NCBI GenBank assembly: GCA_019752335.1 | Contig: JAIEMJ010000054.1 | Coordinates: 1-32,980 of the forward strand | Source: Bryobacteraceae bacterium | GTDB taxonomy: Bacteria; Acidobacteriota; Terriglobia; Bryobacterales; Bryobacteraceae | Length of the DNA stretch: 32,980 nt | Direction of reading: 5' to 3' | Shown: positions 24,736 to 32,980 of the stretch, piece by piece | How the letters are laid out: every line of letters begins with the position of its first letter | Position numbering within the stretch: position 1 is the stretch's first letter | The notes under the pieces: generated by a model | What the model saw: only the letters and a program-made list of their open reading frames with translations | Told to the model about the DNA's origin: nothing | Database searches by the model: none | Position numbers and translations under genes: made by a program

Positions 24736-25202
24736 TCGCGCCCGTGATCTTCGCGCGCCTCGACGAGGATCTGGCGATCGTCGAGGACTTGCTCGCGCTG
24801 GCCCCCGCCAACCACGATGACTGGCGTCCGGACTGGCCCGGCTTTTCCGTCTCCGAATTAGCTGCCCATTTAGTGGAGAGCGCGGGCGGCCTGTGTGGCT
24901 GCCTGGCCCGGCTGGATCCATCGTGCGAGTTCCAAAAGTCCGAGACGCTGGGCCACACACCCGCCGAGAGTCTCGCGATATTCTCCGGCTACCGGCGTCA
25001 GTTTCAGGCCGCTGCCGCGCGGGTCACCGACGCGGACCTAACCAGAGTGATTCCCACTTACTTCGCGCCGGCGGGCGAGCCGTTTTTGGCGATTTTGCTC
25101 ACCAACGCCAAGCACCTGAATCACCACGCGCACCAGCTCTTCACCTATTGGAAGATGTTGGGCTTGCCGGTGCGGACGCGAAACCTGTACCGCTTCCGCT
25201 AA
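24732..25202 (+). CDS. DinB-family (DinB_2/YfiT-like) putative metalloenzyme
   Basis: From GTG 24732 the 156-residue protein forms the four-helix bundle of the DinB superfamily. FSVSELAAHLVES supplies His46, and KHLNHHAHQLFTYWKMLGLP supplies His residues at about 131 and 134, giving the three-His metal site. DinB relatives include thiol S-transferases (bacillithiol or mycothiol dependent) and many proteins of unknown activity. The GTGA overlap couples it to the upstream four-Cys protein. A GTG 12 bp downstream is an alternative start. The last 4 bp overlap the convergent gene. Confidence 0.85.
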   Translation: MIAPVIFARLDEDLAIVEDLLALAPANHDDWRPDWPGFSVSELAAHLVESAGGLCGCLARLDPSCEFQKSETLGHTPAESLAIFSGYRRQFQAAAARVTDADLTRVIPTYFAPAGEPFLAILLTNAKHLNHHAHQLFTYWKMLGLPVRTRNLYRFR

Positions 25203-25546
25203 CGGGCGATCAGCCGGGCGAGGCGCAGCACCTGGTAGAGCTCGCTGACGTAGTCGACGTAGGCATGCGCTTCGGCCGAGGCCGGGCCGTTCACCGAGGT
25301 GGCGGAGTGCAGGCGTTCGAGGAAATCGGCGGGCGGGTGAAAGTCGAGGCGGTTGACGGACTGGCCGGCGATCAGCGTCCGCAAGCGTTCGGACATGCGT
25401 TCGTCCACCTGCCGGAGTTCGTCGTAAAGCGCGGCCACTCCGGGGTCAGAGCTTTTGCGCGGGTAGGGACGGGAATTTAGTTGGTGCCACGCGTCTTCCA
25501 GCTTCTTGACCGCGCTGCCTTGGGCGTGTTCAGGGATGCTGCTCAT
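25199..25546 (-). CDS. Conserved-looking small helical protein, function unknown
   Basis: The 115-residue product from ATG 25546 is charged and predicted mostly alpha-helical, with a heptad-like stretch at about 38-62 (ALYDELRQVDERMSERLRTL). It has no signal peptide, no Cys and no family that I recognise. The start lies 4 bp after the prepilin stop, so it probably shares that transcript and could be a pilus-associated or regulatory accessory. That link is context only. Its stop overlaps the convergent DinB gene by 4 bp. Confidence 0.65.
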   Translation of the reverse strand: MSSIPEHAQGSAVKKLEDAWHQLNSRPYPRKSSDPGVAALYDELRQVDERMSERLRTLIAGQSVNRLDFHPPADFLERLHSATSVNGPASAEAHAYVDYVSELYQVLRLARLIAR

Positions 25547-25550
25547 AGGC

Positions 25551-26039
25551 CTAGTTGATGGCTTTGCTTTGAGGAGTGGCTGGTTCCTGCGTGTAATTCT
25601 CGCGAATCACCTGGCTCTGGTCCGAGAAGAACGTCCGGCCGCCCGTGTTGCCGAAGGCCTCGGGGTTGCCATTGATCTGATAGCCGCCTTGCGTGCCGGA
25701 AAGGGTAAAGATATAGCCGCCCTTTTTTCCCGTGGCGAGATCGGCGGGGATCAGGTCAGCCGACTGCGGGCCGGCCGTGCCGCTCGTGGGGGGGCCAAGC
25801 TCCGCCAGCGTGGTCGCGTACTTACCGAACTGCGAATAGTACTGGGTCTGCGCCGTATGCAGGGTAATCACGCCACGGATAGCGGCCATCTCCTGCGCGT
25901 ACATGCGGGTGCGGGTGAGCTTCGGCACGGCGATGGCGGCGATAATCAGGATGATCGCGATCACGATCAGCAATTCGACCAGCGAGAAGCCGACGCGGCG
26001 GCGGTCACGGCGAAAACGAGCGGACACAGGCAGCTTCAT
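25551..26039 (-). CDS. Type IV prepilin / type II secretion pseudopilin-like protein
   Basis: The 162-residue protein has a 17-residue, strongly basic leader ending in Gly17, then the class III cleavage signature GFSLVELLIVIAIILIIAA with Phe18 at +1 and Glu22 at +5. The N-methylated hydrophobic helix is followed by a soluble domain with SQFGKYATTLAELGPP, typical of acidobacterial GspG/PilA-like subunits. The C-terminal domain has no Cys pair. A prepilin peptidase must be supplied from elsewhere. The gene is divergent from katG across 156 bp and precedes a small helical gene by 4 bp. Confidence 0.92.
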   Translation of the reverse strand: MKLPVSARFRRDRRRVGFSLVELLIVIAIILIIAAIAVPKLTRTRMYAQEMAAIRGVITLHTAQTQYYSQFGKYATTLAELGPPTSGTAGPQSADLIPADLATGKKGGYIFTLSGTQGGYQINGNPEAFGNTGGRTFFSDQSQVIRENYTQEPATPQSKAIN

Positions 26040-26195
26040 AAAGAAATACTCTCCACTACCTATGACGTTATCAGATCAGGAAGCGTGCAGAAATTCCGCA
26101 GTCCATGCCCATAGGAATCCCCTATTGGGAAGATAGGCCCTAATTTGCCACCCTTCCCCTAGACTGAAGGCATCAGTTTGCACAAGGAGAAGTGA
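26040..26195. promoter_or_regulatory. Divergent pilin/katG control region with ATAGG/CCTAT half-sites
   Basis: ATAGG (26111-26115), CCTAT (26121-26125) and ATAGG (26133-26137) form alternating inverted half-sites in the middle of the 156-bp gap. The octamer GATAGGCC (26132-26139) is shared with the CHAT upstream region. katG has a strong ribosome site, AAGGAG at 26184-26189, 6 nt before ATG. The pilin side has GGAG about 11 nt before its ATG. No confident -35/-10 pair could be chosen. Confidence 0.45.
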
Positions 26196-28391
<2,196 letters not shown>

Positions 28392-28405
28392 GCAGACACT
28401 CTGAG

Positions 28406-28435
28406 GACTGGCGGCGTCAACCAGCGCCGCCAGGT
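28406..28435 (+). terminator. katG terminator, diverged copy
   Basis: CTGGCGGCG (28408-28416) pairs perfectly with CGCCGCCAG (28425-28433); GAC/GTC outside can extend the stem past one bulge. It is followed by TCTTCCTCATC, a weak T-tract. The stem shares its core with the hairpin after the second katG end at 32761-32799. Confidence 0.7.
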
Positions 28436-28659
28436 CTTCCTCATCCTGAACTTCTTAAGGAATATCCTGTCCGCTATTGGGCGTATTGGCCTCCGTCATC
28501 GAAGATGGGTTTCGCTGGCACGAAAGCGAAGCGAGTGCCAGTCATATATCCGACATTGCTGTTGGTCGGGTTTTTGTCTGGCGACCCGCCAACTTCCGGA
28601 TGCGCCGTGATCCAGAGCGGAACGCTTTCGGACAAGCTAAACTGAGCTGGATCACTCTT

Positions 28660-31600
28660 ATGCCACTATCCCCCGGCGACAGACTTGGTATCTACGACAT
28701 CGTCGCTCCTATCGGCGCCGGAGGGATGGGCGAGGTGTATCGTGCCAGGGACACCAAGCTCGGCCGGCAGGTAGCAATCAAGGTCCTGCCCGCGCACTTG
28801 GCATCCAACCCCTCCGCCCGCGAGCGCCTCCGCCGCGAAGCCTCGGCCGCCGCCGCGCTCGACCACCCTTTCATCTGCAAGGTCTTCGAAATCGGGGAAG
28901 CGGGCGAGGTGCTGTTCCTGGTGATGGAATTCATCGCCGGGGAAACCCTGCACCAGCGCCTTGCCTCGGGACACCTGCCGCTGGACGAAGCGCTGCGGTT
29001 CGCCGCCGAAATCGCCGAAGCGCTCGAAGAGGCGCACCATCAGCGCTTCGTCCATCGCGACCTGAAACCGGCCAATGTGATGATCGCCCAAGGTCACGTC
29101 AAGGTGATGGACTTCGGTCTCGCCAAGCAGTTCATCCCGGCCGCGGCCCCGCCCGGCGCCGACACGCCCACCTTGACGATCGGAGCGCCGCCACTCACCG
29201 AATACGGCACCGCCGTCGGAACTCCCGACTACATGTCGCCCGAACAGGTTCGCGGGGAAGATCTCGACCAACGTTCTGATCTGTTCTCGTTCGGCATTCT
29301 GCTCTGCAATCTGCTGGGAAACCCGCATCCTTTTCGCCGGTCATCCACGCAGGAGACGATGGCGGCGATCCTGCGCGATCCGCCGAATCTGGGATCGGAC
29401 CTGCCGCAAGGGCTGATGCTGGTGATTCGGCGTCTGTTGGCGAAGCCCCTCGACGTTCGGTATCCGTCGATGGCCGATGTCCGCGCGGATCTGGCAATGG
29501 CCGCAACCAATACGCTCGCGCCGGCCCGCGCCGAACAGCACCCGCGAATTCCTCTCATCGGCCGCGAAGCCGAACGCGCCGAACTCCTGCAACGCCTGCA
29601 GGAAGCAATGGCGGGCCGGGGGGCCATGGTCATGATCGGCGGCGAGCCGGGCGTGGGCAAGACTCATCTAATCCACTCCGTTCTCGATGAAGCCCGCCAT
29701 CGCGGCGCCTACGCCAACATCGGACATTGTTACGAGATGGAGGGCTCGCCGCCCTACGTGCCCTTCATTGAGATGTTGGAGCGAACTTCCCAAACGGCGC
29801 CTAAAACGACGTGGCGAGCCGCGCTCGGCGATTCGGCGCCGGAAATCGCAAGGCTGATGCCGGAACTGCGGCGGATGTATTCCGACATTCCTCCGGCCAT
29901 CGAACTGCCGCCCGAGCAACAGCGCCGTTACCTGTTCAATGCGTTTCGCGAGTATCTCGAGAGGGCGGCCAGAAACACTCCCATCGTCCTTGTGTTTGAA
30001 GACTTGCATTGGGCCGACGAGCCGACGCTGTTGCTCATGCAGCATGTCGCGCAGATCCTCTCCGCAACGCCGCTGTTGCTCATCGGCACGTACCGCGACG
30101 TGGACCTGGAAGTCAACCGGCCGTTCGCGAAGACGCTCGAAGCGATGCTTCGCCAGAAGCAGGCGACGCGGATCTCATTGCGGCGGCTGGGGGTAGACGG
30201 AGTGGAAGCGATGCTCGCGGCGATGAGCGGGCAGACGCCGCCTCCCTCACTGGCGCGCGTGGTGTTCGCAGAAACGGAAGGCAACCCGTTCTTCGTGGAG
30301 GAGATCTTCCGCCATCTCGAAGAAGAGGGGAAGCTGTTCGACGAGACCGGCAAGTGGAGGCCCGGCCTGCGCGTGGATCAACTGCAAGTACCGGAGGGCG
30401 TGCGCCTGGTGCTCGGCCGCAGGCTGGACCGATTGGGCGCCGGCGCCAGGAAGATATTAACGACGGCCGCCGTGCTCGGGCGCAGCTTCAGCCTGCGCCT
30501 ATTGGAAGCGCTGGAGAACGCGCAGCCGGATGCCGCGCTGGACGCGGTGGAAGAAGCCGAGCGGGCGCATCTTGTCACTGCCGAACCGGCGGGCCGCGAG
30601 ACGCGGTATCGCTTCGTGCACGAACTGGTGCGGCAGACGCTGGCCGAAACCTTGTCGCTGCCGCGCCGGCAGCGTCTGCATGCGCGCGTGTCGGAGGCCA
30701 TTGAAAGTGTGTATGCCTCCAATCTGGAAGCACATGCGTCGCCGCTGGCGCATCACCTGTATCAAGCGGGCGCGGCCGTGGATCCGGAAAAGACCTCGAC
30801 CTATCTGGAGTTGGCCGCGCGGAAGGCGCGCGCGGGTGCGGCGCACGAAGAAGCGCTGGCGCATATCGAGAACGCGCTGTCGCTATGGGAGGGCGAGCAG
30901 GGCCTCCGGGTTGCGGGCCTCCTGCTGCAGAAGGGCGAAGCACTGCGCAGCCTCGGCCGGACGGACGAGGCGGTCGCCAGTCTCGAGGCGAGCATCTCAA
31001 TGTTCGAGGCCGCCGGTGCGGCGGCCCTGATGGCGCAGGCCAGCATCAGTCTGGCCACCATTCAAGTCTGGCGGCTGGAGTACGCCGCGTTCGAAGTGAC
31101 TGTAGAGAGGGCGCTAGAGTGTCTCGGAACCGAGCAGTCGGCCTCGCGGCTATACCTGCTCAGCTTGCGGGCAGCGCTTGCGAGTGCCACGGGCGATGTC
31201 ACCCGGGGCGCCAGGTTGTGGGCGGAGTTGGGCTCGCCGGACAACCTTGCGGCCGTAGTGTTCTATGAGTGCTCGATGCAATACGAGCGAGCGGCGCAAT
31301 CGGCGGCAAGGTGCTCGACGGCCTACCTTGCGGCCGGCGAACCGTGGCTCACGACCGAGGTTGCCTACAAGCAAGGGTTGATCGCTTTCTGTGGACATCC
31401 GGAGGAAGGGGCCAAGCGGCACGCCGACGACCTGCAACTCGTTCAGAAGGTCGGGAATGACAACGTCGAATTTGCAATTCAGTTGAGAATTGCCGTAGAT
31501 CATGCTTTTCGTGGCTACCTCCGGCAGGCGGAGCGGGAAACCGAGGAGGCGTGGAACTTTGGCGAAGCGCACCAGTTGGCGGTAGCCTTTGTAGCCGATG

Positions 31601-32223
31601 CGCTACGCGGGACGATTGCCTTCCTACGGGGCAACCTGGGCGAGGCGGAGCGCTGGTTCCGTCACCGTATCGAACGACGCACATACCTCTACGGCTGGAA
31701 GGATAGCAGCCTGTTTGCGATGTGGGCGGAAGCCGGGGACGATCGCGCCGCGAACGCATGGATGGAACGCCGCTGGGAACTTCCGGTGCCCGGGCAACCG
31801 AATTCCGTCGGCGCGTGGCTTGCGCTCGAAAGGTCCGTGGTGGGGTTAGCCTCCATGGGTAGGAAAGCGGAGGCCGCCGCGCTACGCGAGTTAACCGAAG
31901 AGTTGGTGCACACCGGAGCCTGGGTGAGCTACACTCGGTTCCCGATTCGCACCGCCGCCGGGATCGCCGCGGCGTGCGCGGGCGATTGGGCGGCTGCCGA
32001 AGAACATCATCAGACCGCGATTCACCAGATGGACACGGCTCCGTACCGGATCTGCCAGCCCATGGCGCGGGAATGGTATGCGCGGATGCTGCTCGACCGC
32101 CAGGCCACCGGAGATCTTGCCCAGGCGCGGGACCTGCTGATGGAGGCTCTGGCGATGTACGACGTGCTGGAGATGCCGTTCCACGCGAACCGGACGCGGG
32201 ACCGGATTGATTCGTTGTCGTGA
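28660..32223 (+). CDS. Ser/Thr protein kinase fused to AAA ATPase and TPR-like repeats
   Basis: From ATG 28660 the product is 1187 residues. The kinase domain (about 10-280) is complete: Gly loop GAGGMGEV (19-26), Lys41 in VAIKVL, HRDLKPAN (132-139), DFG (151-153) and GTPDYMSPEQ (187-196). It is an RD-type Hanks kinase and should be active. A linker with PLIGREAE (298-305) starts an AAA_16/STAND ATPase with Walker A GGEPGVGKT (327-335) and Walker B IVLVFEDLHWAD (about 442-453). Residues about 690-1170 are TPR-like helical repeats. No membrane helix is seen, unlike many acidobacterial kinases. This PknK-like layout is a cytoplasmic signal-transduction protein. The gene sits alone between two copies of the katG 3' end. 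An in-frame extension to 28477 has no conserved features. Confidence 0.93.
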   Translation: MPLSPGDRLGIYDIVAPIGAGGMGEVYRARDTKLGRQVAIKVLPAHLASNPSARERLRREASAAAALDHPFICKVFEIGEAGEVLFLVMEFIAGETLHQRLASGHLPLDEALRFAAEIAEALEEAHHQRFVHRDLKPANVMIAQGHVKVMDFGLAKQFIPAAAPPGADTPTLTIGAPPLTEYGTAVGTPDYMSPEQVRGEDLDQRSDLFSFGILLCNLLGNPHPFRRSSTQETMAAILRDPPNLGSDLPQGLMLVIRRLLAKPLDVRYPSMADVRADLAMAATNTLAPARAEQHPRIPLIGREAERAELLQRLQEAMAGRGAMVMIGGEPGVGKTHLIHSVLDEARHRGAYANIGHCYEMEGSPPYVPFIEMLERTSQTAPKTTWRAALGDSAPEIARLMPELRRMYSDIPPAIELPPEQQRRYLFNAFREYLERAARNTPIVLVFEDLHWADEPTLLLMQHVAQILSATPLLLIGTYRDVDLEVNRPFAKTLEAMLRQKQATRISLRRLGVDGVEAMLAAMSGQTPPPSLARVVFAETEGNPFFVEEIFRHLEEEGKLFDETGKWRPGLRVDQLQVPEGVRLVLGRRLDRLGAGARKILTTAAVLGRSFSLRLLEALENAQPDAALDAVEEAERAHLVTAEPAGRETRYRFVHELVRQTLAETLSLPRRQRLHARVSEAIESVYASNLEAHASPLAHHLYQAGAAVDPEKTSTYLELAARKARAGAAHEEALAHIENALSLWEGEQGLRVAGLLLQKGEALRSLGRTDEAVASLEASISMFEAAGAAALMAQASISLATIQVWRLEYAAFEVTVERALECLGTEQSASRLYLLSLRAALASATGDVTRGARLWAELGSPDNLAAVVFYECSMQYERAAQSAARCSTAYLAAGEPWLTTEVAYKQGLIAFCGHPEEGAKRHADDLQLVQKVGNDNVEFAIQLRIAVDHAFRGYLRQAERETEEAWNFGEAHQLAVAFVADALRGTIAFLRGNLGEAERWFRHRIERRTYLYGWKDSSLFAMWAEAGDDRAANAWMERRWELPVPGQPNSVGAWLALERSVVGLASMGRKAEAAALRELTEELVHTGAWVSYTRFPIRTAAGIAAACAGDWAAAEEHHQTAIHQMDTAPYRICQPMAREWYARMLLDRQATGDLAQARDLLMEALAMYDVLEMPFHANRTRDRIDSLS

Positions 32224-32227
32224 TGAT

Positions 32228-32247
32228 CGGCTTTTTTCGAGAAGCCG
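32228..32247 (+). terminator. Terminator-like hairpin after the kinase gene
   Basis: CGGCTT (32228-32233) pairs with AAGCCG (32242-32247) around a T-rich 8-nt loop, 5 bp after the kinase stop. There is no T-tract after the stem, so termination strength is doubtful. Confidence 0.4.
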
Positions 32248-32269
32248 CGACTCTGCGCCAATCGCCTAA

Positions 32270-32752
<483 letters not shown>

Positions 32753-32760
32753 AGCCAAGC

Positions 32761-32799
32761 ACCGGGACTGGCGGCGGTTACCGGCGCCGCCAGTCCGGT
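32761..32799 (+). terminator. Strong terminator after the second katG end
   Basis: ACCGG-G-ACTGGCGGCG (32761-32776) pairs with CGCCGCCAGTCCGGT (32785-32799) with a single bulged G, giving a 15-bp stem followed by GTTTG. It is more perfect than the related hairpin at 28408-28433, suggesting that this copy is the ancestral katG terminator. Confidence 0.75.
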
Positions 32800-32801
32800 G
32801 T

Positions 32802-32921
32802 TTGCAGCTGAAACTTGCTCCGGCGTCGGCGCTGCTTGCCTTGACGGTTTCAAGCGCCGCGTTCAGCCTGCATCACATGCAATTGCACGAGCACCCCTTC
32901 GAAGGCTGCCGAAACCCGGAC
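32802..32921 (+). CDS. Possible 5' end of an exported-protein gene cut by a group II intron
   Basis: From TTG 32802 the frame gives LQLKLAPASALLALTVSSAA followed by FSLHHMQLHEHPFEGCRNPD, which looks like a short signal peptide and mature start. At 32922 the sequence turns into the intron's 3' end. The start overlaps the terminator region, and there is no good Shine-Dalgarno, so this may be chance. If real, the gene is interrupted by the antisense-oriented intron. Confidence 0.22.
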
Positions 32922-32980
32922 ATCGGGTTGAGTGACCGGGAGGTAAAGCCCGGTCACCCTCCCACACCACCGGACGTGCG
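32922..32980 (-). mobile_element. Group II intron, 3' end (domain VI and end of domain V), truncated by the window
   Basis: On the minus strand the sequence begins with CGCACGTCCGGT (32980-32969), the conserved second strand of domain V. A short linker follows, then a 9-bp domain VI stem GTGACCGGG/CCCGGTCAC (32957-32949 with 32940-32932) and TCAACCCGAT. GGG (32964-32962 area) can pair with CCC near the end, leaving the A at 32929 or 32928, 7-8 nt from the 3' end, as the bulged branch point. The terminal AT fits the 3' splice site AY rule. The intron body and any reverse transcriptase lie beyond the window. The subclass cannot be decided from here. Confidence 0.72.

Noticed and set aside
28477-28659. 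N-terminal extension of the kinase
   Set aside because: The extra 61 residues have no kinase similarity, and the ATG at 28660 places the domain at the usual distance from the start.

Overview
The window is GC-rich DNA that reads as a chromosome segment of an acidobacterium, most likely of the Solibacter/Bryobacter group. The best marker is an 805-residue MacB/FtsX-type permease of the ADOP class ('acidobacterial duplicated orphan permease'). A kexin-like secreted subtilase, a secreted tannase-type esterase, a decaheme porin-cytochrome pair and a large kinase-ATPase-repeat protein fit the same picture. The taxonomic call is inference from gene content only.

Layout. Positions 1-0.3 kb hold the end of an amidohydrolase gene that carries an in-frame amber stop, then a two-way terminator. 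A secreted subtilase (318-2330, minus) diverges from a plus-strand run: a decaheme cytochrome c (2424-3347), an MtrB-like outer-membrane barrel (3351-5333), a 95-residue membrane protein and a tannase/feruloyl esterase. The first two should form a trans-outer-membrane electron conduit. A minus-strand run covers 13.7-7.15 kb: a short Omp85-like barrel protein, a small exported protein apparently starting at CTG, the ADOP permease, a beta-lactamase-fold hydrolase and a dicarboxylate/amino-acid symporter. Two decayed remnants of a nucleotidyltransferase-type gene pair lie at 13.8-14.1 kb.

The most unusual region is 14.1-21.6 kb, a tightly packed minus-strand operon. It encodes a CHAT-protease/STAND-like NTPase/helical-repeat protein (1122 aa), an alpha/beta hydrolase with a GHSFG nucleophile elbow, a gingipain-like (clan CD, C25-type) cysteine peptidase and a GT-C membrane glycosyltransferase. 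A sensor-type CHAT-NTPase beside a second caspase-fold protease and a lipase-like hydrolase has the architecture of a bacterial conflict or regulated cell-death system. I do not recognise this exact combination as a named system.

The region 21.8-24.55 kb holds the 5-oxoprolinase genes pxpB-pxpC-pxpA followed by a YdcF/SanA-type gene. Diverging from pxpB is a plus-strand pair: a 57-residue four-cysteine protein and a DinB-family protein, coupled by a GTGA overlap. A small helical protein and a type IV prepilin-like gene follow on the minus strand, divergent from a Sec-exported catalase-peroxidase (katG).

The last 5 kb show a recent rearrangement. The final 371 bp of katG, up to the first two bases of its stop codon, recur without visible mismatch 4361 bp downstream. 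A Ser/Thr kinase-AAA-TPR gene lies between the copies, and each copy is followed by a related terminator hairpin. The window ends inside the 3' end (domains VI and part of V) of a group II intron on the minus strand. No tRNA, rRNA or CRISPR array was seen.
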